DNA of 64,000 bases from an uncultured Burkholderiales bacterium (GCA_937864175.1 CALMJH010000063.1:1-64000); one strand, 5' to 3'. Shown: positions 1 to 7,648, counted from the stretch's first letter. Translations and numbers: made by a program. Notes: generated by a model from the sequence alone, not told the origin.

Positions 1-285
1 CACGGCACAGAACTCGCCGTGCATCTCCCACTTCAGCAGTAGTCGAGAGGGGGCCGGATCGAGTTCCAACACCCGCACGCTGAAACCATGCACGGGATGG
101 CCAGGTTGTTGCAGAACGCGAGACAGGGCATCGATCCACTCACGCTGCATGTCCCGTTGGGCGGGGCGAGTGATGAGGAAAGCCTGGTGAATGATCCGCT
201 CCTGGGGCCAGAGGGCGATCGGGGGGCGAGCATGGACCTCCTCGTGAAGGCTCTCTCTTTGTTTGAATTCAACGATGCTTTGCAT
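1..285 (-). CDS. DUF3422 family protein, N-terminal part (cut by window edge)
   Basis: I read 95 codons from an ATG at 285 running leftwards off the window with no stop. The residues fit the start of DUF3422 proteins: an early VHARPP element near residues 17-22, then a segment ending in LLKWEMHGEF (about 83-92), which corresponds to the family's W-E-x-H-x-E-F motif. The family is membrane-anchored and of unknown function; the membrane part would lie outside the window. The gene starts 12 bases beyond the stop of the thioredoxin-like gene, so the two are probably co-transcribed away from the sox genes. Assignment rests on recalled motifs only. Confidence 0.7.
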   Translation of the reverse strand, partial: MQSIVEFKQRESLHEEVHARPPIALWPQERIIHQAFLITRPAQRDMQREWIDALSRVLQQPGHPVHGFSVRVLELDPAPSRLLLKWEMHGEFCAV

Positions 286-296
286 GGCGTGAGGAC

Positions 297-737
297 TTAG
301 ATCTTCCGCCAGTATGCCTGGGCTCGCAGGATTCGGTCCTCCAGGTAGGCCCCATAGAAGTCGCGTGAGGCATAGCCGATGAGAGGCTCCAGGATGGGAT
401 GGCCTAACTGGTCAACAAAGACCACTGTGGGGGCTAGGACATACCGGTGGGCTCTTGCCCAGTCCGCAGGGGAGAGGGGTCGTGTTGACGTCAGCGCTTG
501 GAGGCTTAGCCCCTCGACGGGTCTGGGGTCGCCAAGGTCAAAGTCGAGAACGACGAGGCTGGGCTCCAGGCTACTGGCCATGCGGGGCAGGAGTTGCTCT
601 TTGGTGATGAGTTCGCACCAGGGGCAGTGGGCTGAGCCCACCATCACCGCAGGCACCAGCTTCCCGCGGGCCTCTCGGGCCCGGCGCAAAAGACGACCGA
701 GGTCTTGGGCGGGAAGGAGTCTGGGGCTCTTGGACAT
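297..737 (-). CDS. Thioredoxin-fold protein with CPWC motif beside the sox cluster
   Basis: A 146-residue protein with a CPWC dithiol motif at residues 38-41 following a strand-like VPAVMVGSA, and a later cis-proline-like APTVVFVD around 102-109, both placed as in thioredoxin folds. No signal peptide or membrane segment is visible, which differs from the exported SoxS and SoxW thioredoxins that keep the SoxY cysteine reduced. No clear Shine-Dalgarno precedes the ATG. It is divergent from the regulator gene, and the putative SoxR operator sits about 57 bases upstream of its start, so it may be co-regulated with sulfur oxidation. A SoxW/SoxS-like reductant role is inference; a general cytoplasmic thiol reductase is the alternative. 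Confidence 0.6.
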   Translation of the reverse strand: MSKSPRLLPAQDLGRLLRRAREARGKLVPAVMVGSAHCPWCELITKEQLLPRMASSLEPSLVVLDFDLGDPRPVEGLSLQALTSTRPLSPADWARAHRYVLAPTVVFVDQLGHPILEPLIGYASRDFYGAYLEDRILRAQAYWRKI

Positions 738-787
738 GGGCAGTTTGGCGGCGGTAAAACCCTTGTGCGCCGCGTCACATCTTATGA

Positions 788-816
788 TTGACTATATGCC
801 TATAGAAGAATATTGT
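788..816 (+). promoter_or_regulatory. Putative soxR promoter with operator in the spacer
   Basis: TTGACT (788-793) and TATTGT (811-816) are separated by 17 bases, a good sigma70 arrangement. The spacer and first bases of the -10 box are filled by an imperfect inverted repeat, ATATGC-N8-GAATAT (794-813). The same sequence recurs before soxB. A dimeric ArsR-type repressor bound here would block RNA polymerase, giving autoregulation and possibly control of the divergent thioredoxin-like gene. No experimental support. Confidence 0.55.
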
Positions 817-824
817 CCACGTCC

Positions 825-1205
825 ATGGGTGGAGAAACTACGAAATTATCGCGAAAAGTCCAGTCCTCTGACTGCGTCAAAGGGCAGGGCATCGTCGATG
901 ACCTGACGCAGGATCAAGACGAACTCACGTTCATTTTCGATCGGGCGGCCCAGTACTTCTCTCTGCTCTCAGAGCCAGCCCGTCTGCGCATTATCCAGGC
1001 GGTCTGCACAGACGAGCGCTCCGTCCAAGAAGTCGTTGATCTAACCAGCCTGCCCCAGCCAAATGTCTCTCGCCACCTCAGCATGCTCTACCGAGCCGGG
1101 GTGCTCAGCCGTCGGCGCGAGGGGACCTTTGTTTTTTATAAGATTTCTGACCCCATGATCACAGAGCTCTGCCGGTCAGTCTGCGTTCGGCTGGCAATGA
1201 ATTAA
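825..1205 (+). CDS. soxR: ArsR/SoxR-family transcriptional regulator
   Basis: A 126-residue winged-helix protein of the ArsR family. The typical core is visible: LLSEPARLRIIQAV, then SVQEVVDLTSLPQPNVSRHLSML as the recognition helix region, then RREGTFVFYKISD as the wing. Its place between a thioredoxin-like gene and soxC is that of SoxR, which represses sox operons until reduced sulfur is present. Cysteines lie in the core helix (AVC) and near the C terminus (LCRSVC) and could be sensing thiols, as in the SqrR/BigR relatives, though the first is shifted three residues from their position. The reading frame opens at a TTG at 813, which overlaps the operator; ATG 825 is preferred but lies almost at the predicted transcription start. 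Confidence 0.75.
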   Translation: MGGETTKLSRKVQSSDCVKGQGIVDDLTQDQDELTFIFDRAAQYFSLLSEPARLRIIQAVCTDERSVQEVVDLTSLPQPNVSRHLSMLYRAGVLSRRREGTFVFYKISDPMITELCRSVCVRLAMN

Positions 1206-1282
1206 GTTGTACAAATTGGTTTTGAAGTGTCTGTTATGTCATTGTTTTTTATAAAAATAAACTGTTTAAGGGGGAGTGTCCT
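1206..1282 (+). promoter_or_regulatory. soxC leader region, AT-rich with a 12-base palindrome
   Basis: The 77 bases between the regulator and soxC are much more AT-rich than the surroundings. They hold TTGTACAA (1207-1214) and a perfect 12-base palindrome TTTTTATAAAAA (1246-1257), followed by a strong Shine-Dalgarno AAGGGGGAG (1268-1276) for the GTG at 1283. I could not place a convincing -35/-10 pair, and the 22-base motif found before soxR and soxB is not obvious here. Confidence 0.35.
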
Positions 1283-2626
1283 GTGACCAAACCGCAACAA
1301 CCACTTGGGCGCCTGCTGAAGGCACCCGAGAACTTCTTGGTGAAAGAAGACGCCAAGTCGCCAGAGAACATGCGTCGTAAATTTCTAGCGGCCTCAGCAG
1401 CCTCGGCGGGACTCGGTCTAGCCGCCGCTGCGCAGGCTGCCTCCAATCCTGTGAGTGGCAAGGGAGACCCCAACATCCTGACCCTGCCCGAGCATTCGGT
1501 CGGGCTCGGTGCACCCGTAGCCGCCAACGGCTATGGCCTGCCCTCCAAATACGAAAAAGGCCTCCAGCGCCGTGAATCCCCAGGTCTTACCAGGGTCTCG
1601 GCCGCCTCGGTCGCCTTCACGCCGCTGCAAGGCACCTTCGGCATCATCACGCCCAGTGGCCTGCACTTTGAGCGCCATCACCAGGGCTGGTGGGATATCG
1701 ACCCCTCCAAGCACCGCCTCATGATCAACGGCCTGGTGAAAAACCCCAAGGTCTACACCATGGACGACCTCATGCGTCTGCCATCGGTCTCCCGAATTCA
1801 CTTCATTGAGTGCGGGGCTAACACCGCCATGGAGTGGGGCAACGTGGCCGTTCCCACCGTTCAGTACACCCATGGCATGGTCTCTTGCTCAGAGTTCACG
1901 GGCGTGCCCCTGTCTGTGCTGCTTGAGGACTGTGGCTACGACAAGAAAAACGGCAAATACATACTGGGCGAGGGTGCGGATGGCTCTTCCATGACCCGAA
2001 CCATCCCCATCGATCGGGCGCTAGACGACGTCATCGTCGCCTACGGCATGAACGGTGAGATGCTGCGCCCTGAAAACGGCTATCCCCTGCGGCTGGTCGT
2101 GCCTGGTATCCAGGGTGTGTCCTGGGTGAAATGGCTTCGCCGCATCGAGGTGGGTGACATGAAGTGGGCCACGAAAGACGAGGCCGTTCACTACATCGAC
2201 CTGATGCCCGATGGCTCCCATCGTCAATACACCGGAATCCAAGAGACCAAGTCGGTTATCACCTCGCCCTCCGGTGGACAGACTATGCTGGACAAAGGCT
2301 TTTACAACATCAGCGGTCTTGCCTGGTCTGGCCGCGGCCGGATCAAGCGGGTCGACGTCTCCGTCGACGGCGGTAAAAACTGGCGAACCGCCAGACTCGA
2401 GGGGCCACAGCACTCAAAAGCCTTCTCAAGGTTTAACATTGACTGGGTCTGGAACGGCGCGCCAGCCATTCTGCAGTCGCGGGCCATGGATGAGACGGGC
2501 TACGTCCAGCCCACCATCCACCAGCTTCGCCAAGTGCGGGGCACTCGATCCATCTATCACAACAACATGATTCAGTCCTGGAAAGTGGCTGAGACAGGGG
2601 AGGTCAGCAATGTTCAAGTTAGCTAA
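1283..2626 (+). CDS. soxC: SoxC, sulfane dehydrogenase molybdopterin subunit
   Basis: A 447-residue periplasmic molybdoenzyme of the sulfite oxidase family that, with the cytochrome SoxD, removes six electrons from the sulfane sulfur on SoxY during complete thiosulfate oxidation. A Tat signal begins at RRKFLAAS (about residues 31-38) and ends near AAQA. The Mo-ligand cysteine lies in HFIECGAN (about 173-180), followed by the oxidoreductase domain and a C-terminal Mo-co dimerisation domain with DVSVDGGKNW. GTG 1283 is chosen because AAGGGGGAG precedes it; this puts about 30 residues ahead of the twin arginines. Its 3' end overlaps soxD by 17 bases. It needs molybdenum cofactor, made with mobA and moeA found downstream. 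Confidence 0.95.
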   Translation: MTKPQQPLGRLLKAPENFLVKEDAKSPENMRRKFLAASAASAGLGLAAAAQAASNPVSGKGDPNILTLPEHSVGLGAPVAANGYGLPSKYEKGLQRRESPGLTRVSAASVAFTPLQGTFGIITPSGLHFERHHQGWWDIDPSKHRLMINGLVKNPKVYTMDDLMRLPSVSRIHFIECGANTAMEWGNVAVPTVQYTHGMVSCSEFTGVPLSVLLEDCGYDKKNGKYILGEGADGSSMTRTIPIDRALDDVIVAYGMNGEMLRPENGYPLRLVVPGIQGVSWVKWLRRIEVGDMKWATKDEAVHYIDLMPDGSHRQYTGIQETKSVITSPSGGQTMLDKGFYNISGLAWSGRGRIKRVDVSVDGGKNWRTARLEGPQHSKAFSRFNIDWVWNGAPAILQSRAMDETGYVQPTIHQLRQVRGTRSIYHNNMIQSWKVAETGEVSNVQVS

Positions 2627-3353
2627 GTTTGGTCTGGCAGTCGCCGGTCTCGCGGTCGCAGCGTCGGTTGGCGCAGCCCAGCTCACGGGAATTGGTCGTA
2701 CGGCAACCGCCGACGAGATCAAGGCCTGGGACATCGATGTTCGTCCCGACTTCAAGGGTCTGCCCGCTGGATCGGGGTCGGTCGCCAAGGGGCAGGACGT
2801 CTGGGAAGCCAAATGCGCCAGCTGCCACGGCGTCTTTGGGGAGAGCACCGAGGTCTTTACCCCCATCGCAGGTGGAACCACAGCGGCCGACATCAAGTCT
2901 GGCAAGGTGGCCAACCTGGCCCGGGTTGATTTCCCCCAGCGGACCACACTGATGAAGGTGGCCACGGTCTCGACCCTCTGGGACTACATCAACCGGGCCA
3001 TGCCCTGGACCAACCCCAAGACCCTGACCACCGAGGAGGTCTACTCTGTCGTGGCCTACATTCTGAACCTCGGTGAGATAGTGCCGTCTGACTTCGTCTT
3101 GTCAGACAAAAACATTGCCGAGGTCCAGAAGAAGATGCCCAATCGCAACGGCATGCAGACCAACCACGGCCTCTGGGACCTCAAGGGAAAGCCCGATGTC
3201 AAGAATGTCGCCTGCATGAAGGATTGCAAGAAAGAGGTAACAATTACTTCATTTCTGCCCGGCTCCGCGGTGGACAGCCACGGCAACCTGATTGAGCAGA
3301 ACCGACCCATTGGTCCTGCTCGTGGTCTTGACACGACCACAGTAAAAAAGTAA
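2610..3353 (+). CDS. soxD: SoxD, cytochrome c subunit of sulfane dehydrogenase
   Basis: A 247-residue exported cytochrome c, the electron-accepting partner of SoxC. An N-terminal signal peptide ends near VGAAQ, and one haem site, CASCH, lies at residues 69-73; a plausible methionine ligand is in RAMPW. The Paracoccus SoxD is about 380 residues with two haems, whereas this protein has a single CxxCH; its C-terminal part instead carries two cysteines in the order C-x3-C (CMKDC) that cannot bind haem c by the usual motif. The start lies inside the end of soxC, which implies translational coupling. Confidence 0.9.
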   Translation: MFKLAKFGLAVAGLAVAASVGAAQLTGIGRTATADEIKAWDIDVRPDFKGLPAGSGSVAKGQDVWEAKCASCHGVFGESTEVFTPIAGGTTAADIKSGKVANLARVDFPQRTTLMKVATVSTLWDYINRAMPWTNPKTLTTEEVYSVVAYILNLGEIVPSDFVLSDKNIAEVQKKMPNRNGMQTNHGLWDLKGKPDVKNVACMKDCKKEVTITSFLPGSAVDSHGNLIEQNRPIGPARGLDTTTVKK

Positions 3354-3386
3354 CCCGTCTATTAACGCCTTTTAGAGGAGCAACAC

Positions 3387-3854
3387 ATGAGCATGAATCG
3401 TCGTGAAGTACTGAAAGCTGGTAGCGGCGCCGCCGTCTACACGGCATTGGCCTCCATGGGTTTTTTCGCAGCCAACCCCGCCATGGCCGCCTGGAACAAG
3501 GCCGCCTTTGAGACCAAGTCCATCGCTGACACCCTGAAAGTCTTGGGCGTCTCCAATCCCGCCAACAGCGCAGACGTGGTTATTACCTCGCCTGACATCG
3601 CCGAAAACGGTGCAGTGGTTCCCGTCGGTGTGGCCAGCAAGATCGCCAAGACCGAGATGATCGCCGTGATGGTTGAGAAGAACCCCGCCATGATGGCCGG
3701 CATGTACGAGTTCAGCGCCAACGCCCCTGCAGATGTCTCCATGCGGGTCAAGATGGGCCAGAGCTCTGACGTCTACGCGCTGGTGAAGGCCGACGGCAAG
3801 TTCTACATGACCAAAAAAGAAGTCAAGGTCACCCTGGGCGGTTGCGGCGGCTAA
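3387..3854 (+). CDS. soxY: SoxY, sulfur-carrier subunit
   Basis: SoxY forms a dimer with SoxZ and carries thiosulfate-derived sulfur on a cysteine close to its C terminus while other Sox enzymes act on it. This 155-residue protein ends in GGCGG, the family's carrier arm, with Cys153 as the attachment site. The N terminus is a Tat signal (NRREVLKAG, then a hydrophobic stretch ending near AMA), matching export of SoxYZ as a folded pair. A clear GAGGAG precedes ATG 3387. The soxZ gene follows after 49 bases. Confidence 0.97.
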   Translation: MSMNRREVLKAGSGAAVYTALASMGFFAANPAMAAWNKAAFETKSIADTLKVLGVSNPANSADVVITSPDIAENGAVVPVGVASKIAKTEMIAVMVEKNPAMMAGMYEFSANAPADVSMRVKMGQSSDVYALVKADGKFYMTKKEVKVTLGGCGG

Positions 3855-3903
3855 TCGCCTCCCGCCAAGCGACTTAACTTAACGAATTCAAGGAGATTTA
3901 AAA

Positions 3904-4215
3904 ATGGCAAGTCCAATGCGTATTCGTGCCCGTGCTGAGGGTGATGTAGCAGACGTCCGCGTCCTGATGGCCCATGAAATGGAGACCGGTCAGCGAAAGG
4001 GTAGTGATGGCAACGTTATTCCCGCCTGGTTCATCCAAGAGGTCACCGCCTCCCACAATGGCAAGCAGGTCATGGTCGCCCAGTGGGGTCCTGCGGTCTC
4101 CAAGAACCCCTACCTGCAGTTCAAGGTCAAGGGGGCCAAGGCAGGCGACAAGATCGTCGTGACCTGGAAAGACAACAAGGGCGAGAGCCGTACCGACGAG
4201 GCAGCAGTAGCCTAA
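3904..4215 (+). CDS. soxZ: SoxZ, sulfur-carrier partner subunit
   Basis: A 103-residue immunoglobulin-like protein that pairs with SoxY. Conserved elements include the MRIRA start, VLMAHEMETGQR, VIPAWFI and the DKIVVTW strand near the C terminus. There is no signal peptide, as expected, because SoxZ is carried to the periplasm by SoxY's Tat signal. AAGGAG lies just upstream of ATG 3904. A hairpin terminator follows 11 bases after the stop, so soxCDYZ may form one transcription unit with partial read-through into soxAXB. Confidence 0.96.
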   Translation: MASPMRIRARAEGDVADVRVLMAHEMETGQRKGSDGNVIPAWFIQEVTASHNGKQVMVAQWGPAVSKNPYLQFKVKGAKAGDKIVVTWKDNKGESRTDEAAVA

Positions 4216-4226
4216 GCCGGTGAAAT

Positions 4227-4256
4227 TACGGAGTCCCAGTGGCTCCGTAGTTTTTT
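4227..4256 (+). terminator. Rho-independent terminator after soxZ
   Basis: The seven-base stem TACGGAG/CTCCGTA (4227-4233 and 4243-4249) closes a nine-base loop and is followed by GTTTTTT. It divides soxCDYZ from soxAX. Confidence 0.8.
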
Positions 4257-4308
4257 AGACTAGAGGTTTCATTCGTTCATATTTCTTTGTCATCGAGGAG
4301 ACACAACC

Positions 4309-5109
4309 ATGAGTCTAAAAATAATAGCGACTCTCGCTGTCGCGAGTGGGTTTGTGTTGAGCGCCCCTGCGTTCGCACAGAAGACCGAAACCGAAAAAGG
4401 CATTGATCGCTATCGCGAACTGATTGCCGACGGCAACCCAGCCGAGCTCTTCGAGATGGAAGGCGAGGAGATTTGGAAGAAAAAGGCAGGACCCAAGAAC
4501 GCCTCTCTAGAGAAGTGTGACCTGGGCCTGGGTGCCGGCGTTGTCAAAGGCGCTTACGTTCAGCTTCCTCGCTACTTCTCAGATGCGGGCAAGGTCCAGG
4601 ATCTGGAAATGCGTCTGGCCTATTGCATGCAGACGCTGCAGGGTGTAGAGCCCAAGGTGGCGGACTACAACAAGGACGACCATAAAAAAGTAATTGCCCT
4701 GGTTACCTATGTTGCGGCTCAGTCAAAGGGCATGCCGGTTGCGGTTCCCCAGGGCCACCCCGAAGAGAAGCGCATGTACGAGGTCGGCAAGCGAACATTT
4801 TTCTATCGGGCCGGTCCGTATGACTTCTCCTGTGCAACTTGTCACGCGGCCGATAACACTCGGATTCGTCTGCAGGGTCTGCCGAACCTCACTCAAAACA
4901 AGCCCGCCGGTGAGGCCTTTACCTCTTGGCCTGCTTATCGCGTGAGCAACGGTCAACTCTGGCCCATGCAGCAACGCCTAAATGACTGCTACCGTCAGCA
5001 GCGATTCCCAGACCTTGCCTTCGGTAGTGAGACATCGGTAGCTTTGTCGGTCTATATGGGGGTGCAAGGTCAGGGCGTGAAGTCATTGGCCCCAACCATC
5101 AAGCGCTAA
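4309..5109 (+). CDS. soxA: SoxA, L-cysteine S-thiosulfotransferase haem subunit
   Basis: SoxA with SoxX couples thiosulfate oxidatively to the SoxY cysteine in the periplasm. This 266-residue protein has a Sec signal peptide ending at AFAQ (about residue 24), one haem-binding CATCH at 175-179, and the active-site cysteine in RLNDCYRQQRFP (Cys227), which becomes a persulfide haem ligand in characterised enzymes. The N-terminal domain has two further cysteines (EKC and AYC) but no CxxCH, so this is the single-haem SoxA type. GGAGA precedes ATG 4309; soxX follows after 20 bases. Confidence 0.95.
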   Translation: MSLKIIATLAVASGFVLSAPAFAQKTETEKGIDRYRELIADGNPAELFEMEGEEIWKKKAGPKNASLEKCDLGLGAGVVKGAYVQLPRYFSDAGKVQDLEMRLAYCMQTLQGVEPKVADYNKDDHKKVIALVTYVAAQSKGMPVAVPQGHPEEKRMYEVGKRTFFYRAGPYDFSCATCHAADNTRIRLQGLPNLTQNKPAGEAFTSWPAYRVSNGQLWPMQQRLNDCYRQQRFPDLAFGSETSVALSVYMGVQGQGVKSLAPTIKR

Positions 5110-5129
5110 TCAGGCCAGGAGACTAGAAC

Positions 5130-5759
5130 ATGAAAAAAACAACCATTGCACTCGTTTCTGCATCTATTCTGGCGATTGCCGGATGTGCCCAGACCTACTC
5201 GGCAGCCGACCTCGACAAGATGGCGGAGGATGCGCTCAAGTCCTCGTTCAAGGAAAAGGGCATCGCCAAGACGGACCGCCTCAACCAGGATGCCGTCAAC
5301 AAGGCCTGTTCTGCCGCGGAGATGGCCGGTAAAGACCTGGACCCCGCTGTCCGCAAGTCGATTGAAGAAGCCAACATGAAGACCGTCAAGTTTCCTTCCG
5401 ATGGCAAGTTCTTGGGCGACTGGAAGCAGGGTGAGAAGGAGGCCCAGAGTGGCCGTGGCATGACCTTCACAGACAAAGCAGGAGAGCCGAACGGGGGCAA
5501 CTGCTACAACTGCCACCAGATCAGCAAGCAGGAGATCTCTTACGGTACGCTCGGCCCAAGCCTTTACAACTACGGAGCTCTGCGGGGCTACGGCGATGAC
5601 ATCGTCAAGTACACCTGGGGCAAGATTTATAACGCCAAGGCCTACAACGCCTGCACCAACATGCCACGCTTTGGTCACCAGAACATCCTGACAGAAAAGC
5701 AGATGAAGGACATCATGGCCTTGCTCTTGGATCCCAACTCGCCGGTCAATCAGAAGTAA
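5130..5759 (+). CDS. soxX: SoxX, haem subunit of the SoxAX complex
   Basis: A 209-residue monohaem cytochrome, partner of SoxA. The haem site CYNCH is at residues 125-129 and the likely axial methionine is Met178 in NMPRFG, as in other SoxX proteins. The N terminus ends in a lipobox (AIAGC, Cys19), so the protein is predicted to be an outer- or inner-membrane lipoprotein, which would tether SoxAX. An extra segment of roughly 70 residues between the lipobox and the cytochrome domain makes it longer than short SoxX forms. A terminator follows. Confidence 0.94.
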   Translation: MKKTTIALVSASILAIAGCAQTYSAADLDKMAEDALKSSFKEKGIAKTDRLNQDAVNKACSAAEMAGKDLDPAVRKSIEEANMKTVKFPSDGKFLGDWKQGEKEAQSGRGMTFTDKAGEPNGGNCYNCHQISKQEISYGTLGPSLYNYGALRGYGDDIVKYTWGKIYNAKAYNACTNMPRFGHQNILTEKQMKDIMALLLDPNSPVNQK

Positions 5760-5784
5760 GCTGTTCCACTACATGTGGTTCATC

Positions 5785-5815
5785 AAGGCCCCTTTTTTAC
5801 AGAGGGGCCTTTTTA
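5785..5815 (+). terminator. Rho-independent terminator after soxX
   Basis: Perfect stem AGGCCCC/GGGGCCT (5786-5792 and 5804-5810) with an 11-base loop, followed by TTTTTA. It separates soxAX from soxB, which has its own operator-like sequence. Confidence 0.85.
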
Positions 5816-5824
5816 CGTATAAAA

Positions 5825-5844
5825 ATATTCATCAATAGGCATAT
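5825..5844 (+). promoter_or_regulatory. Putative SoxR operator upstream of soxB
   Basis: Imperfect inverted repeat ATATTC-N8-GCATAT, ending four bases before the soxB ATG. Its reverse complement matches the soxR promoter sequence at 20 of 22 positions. A TATAAA at 5818-5823 could be the -10 element, putting the transcription start inside the operator. The only Shine-Dalgarno candidate, ATAGG, lies within the operator, so soxB has a very short leader. Confidence 0.6.
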
Positions 5845-5848
5845 AAAC

Positions 5849-7570
5849 ATGGAACTGAATCGTCGGGAATTTATGGGTGTCATGGCCGCAGGTGCGGCCG
5901 CTGGCATGTTTGGCAGCTGGGGGGAGGCCGCAGCCGCTGCATCGAAGGCAGGCAAGCTTTACGAACTGCCCAAGTTTGGCAACGTGAGCTTTCTGCACTT
6001 CACAGACTGTCATGCGCAACTCATGCCCGTCTACTTTCGCGAGCCCAACGTCAACCTGGGTGTGGGCAGCATGCAAGGACAGGTGCCCCACCTCGTCGGC
6101 GAGGCGCTTCTAAAAAAATACGGCATCCCCCTGCAGTCGCCGCTGGCCCATGCCTATACCTACCTCGACTTTGAAAAATCAGCCAAGGCCTACGGCAAGG
6201 TGGGTGGCTTTGCGCACCTCGCCACGCTGGTCAAGATGATGCGTGCCAGCCGTCCCCAGGCTTTCTTGGTCGACGGTGGTGACACCTGGCAGGGTTCGGC
6301 CACTGCACTCTGGACCAACGGTCAGGACATGGTCGATGCGACCAAGTTGCTGGGCGTTGACATGATGTGTCCCCACTGGGAATTTACCTACGGCGCTGAC
6401 CGCGTCATGGAGATCGTGAAGAAGGACCTGGCCGGCAAGATTGAATTCTTGGCCCAAAACGTCAAGACCAATGATTTCGGCGACCCCGTCTTCAAGCCCT
6501 ATGTCATCCGTCAGCAGAATGGCATTCCCGTGGCGGTGATTGGCCAGGCCTTCCCTTACACCCCGATTGCAAATCCTCGGCACTTTGTACCCGACTGGAC
6601 CTTCGGAATTCAAGACGACAACATGCAGAAGATGGTCGACGAGTGCCGTGCGAAGGGAGCCAAAGTGGTGGTCGTCATTTCTCACAACGGCATGGACGTC
6701 GACCTGAAGATGGCCTCGCGCGTTCGTGGCATCGACGCTATTTTGGGTGGTCACACCCACGACGGCGTGATCCAGCCGATTAAGGTGAAAAACGCTGGCG
6801 GTGTCACGCTGGTAACCAACGCCGGCTCCAACACCAAGTTTCTGGGCGTGCTGGACTTCGACGTTAAAAACGGCAAGGTCGCCGACTTCCGCTACAAGCT
6901 TCTGCCCGTCTTTGCCGACATGCTGCCCGCTGACAAGGATATGCAGGCCTTTATTGACCGAGTACGCGCGCCATACAAGGCCAAGCTTGAAGAGACGCTG
7001 GCTGTGACCGAGGGCATGCTCTACCGACGCGGCAACTTCAACGGCAGTTTTGACCAACTCATTGTGGATGCACTGATGGAAGTCAAGGGGGCCGACCTGG
7101 CCTTCTCACCTGGTTTCCGCTGGGGGACCTCGCTGCTGCCAGGACAGGCGATTACGCGTGAGCATGTTATGGATCAGACTGCCACTACCTACTCCTATTC
7201 CACCCTGACCGAGATGACGGGCGAGATGATCAAGACGGTTCTCGAGGACGTCTGCGACAACCTCTTCAACCCCGATCCCTACTACCAGCAGGGCGGTGAC
7301 ATGGTCCGTGTGGGGGGTCTACAGTACGCCTGTGCGCCCCTGGAAAAGATGGGCAGCCGTATTCAGGACATGCGTCTTAACGGAAAGCCCATTGAAGCCA
7401 GCAAGAAATACAAGGTGGCCGGCTGGGCGCCCGTGGCCGAAGGAGCAACCGGTGTGCCGGTCTGGGATGTGGTGGAGACCTGGCTGAAGGACAAGAAAAA
7501 GATCTCACCCCGCAAGATCAATACCCCCAAGCTCATCGGCATGAAGGGTAATCCCGGAATTGTCTTGTAA
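5849..7570 (+). CDS. soxB: SoxB, thiosulfohydrolase
   Basis: SoxB is a di-manganese enzyme of the 5'-nucleotidase/calcineurin-phosphoesterase superfamily that hydrolyses the terminal sulfone of SoxY-S-thiosulfonate, releasing sulfate in the periplasm. The 573-residue protein starts with a Tat signal (NRREFMGVMAAG). Metal-binding motifs are present: FTDCHAQLMP (about 51-60), GGDTWQG (about 143-149), SHNGMD (about 279-284) and GGHTHDG (about 304-310). The C-terminal 5'-nucleotidase domain, with a WGTSLLPGQ-type loop, follows. It sits between two terminators and behind its own operator, so it is probably expressed separately from soxAX. Confidence 0.96.
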   Translation: MELNRREFMGVMAAGAAAGMFGSWGEAAAAASKAGKLYELPKFGNVSFLHFTDCHAQLMPVYFREPNVNLGVGSMQGQVPHLVGEALLKKYGIPLQSPLAHAYTYLDFEKSAKAYGKVGGFAHLATLVKMMRASRPQAFLVDGGDTWQGSATALWTNGQDMVDATKLLGVDMMCPHWEFTYGADRVMEIVKKDLAGKIEFLAQNVKTNDFGDPVFKPYVIRQQNGIPVAVIGQAFPYTPIANPRHFVPDWTFGIQDDNMQKMVDECRAKGAKVVVVISHNGMDVDLKMASRVRGIDAILGGHTHDGVIQPIKVKNAGGVTLVTNAGSNTKFLGVLDFDVKNGKVADFRYKLLPVFADMLPADKDMQAFIDRVRAPYKAKLEETLAVTEGMLYRRGNFNGSFDQLIVDALMEVKGADLAFSPGFRWGTSLLPGQAITREHVMDQTATTYSYSTLTEMTGEMIKTVLEDVCDNLFNPDPYYQQGGDMVRVGGLQYACAPLEKMGSRIQDMRLNGKPIEASKKYKVAGWAPVAEGATGVPVWDVVETWLKDKKKISPRKINTPKLIGMKGNPGIVL

Positions 7571-7599
7571 CCCGAGAAATTCTGATTGGCCTTAGAGTG

Positions 7600-7635
7600 A
7601 AAGGGCTGCTGGTGAGAATCAGCGGCCCTTTTTTA
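7600..7635 (+). terminator. Rho-independent terminator after soxB
   Basis: Stem AAAGGGCTGCTG pairing imperfectly (one mismatch) with CAGCGGCCCTTT, eight-base loop, then a T-run at 7629-7634. Some read-through into the next small cytochrome gene is likely, as it starts only 14 bases on and shows no separate promoter. Confidence 0.75.
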
Positions 7636-7648
7636 TGGAGACCTGAAT

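Noticed and set aside
4256-4308. Third copy of the sox operator before soxA
   Set aside because: TTCATATTT-like words are present but do not align with the 22-base motif beyond a few bases.
6179-7057. 292-codon antisense frame in soxB
   Set aside because: Entirely inside soxB and compositionally a shadow frame.
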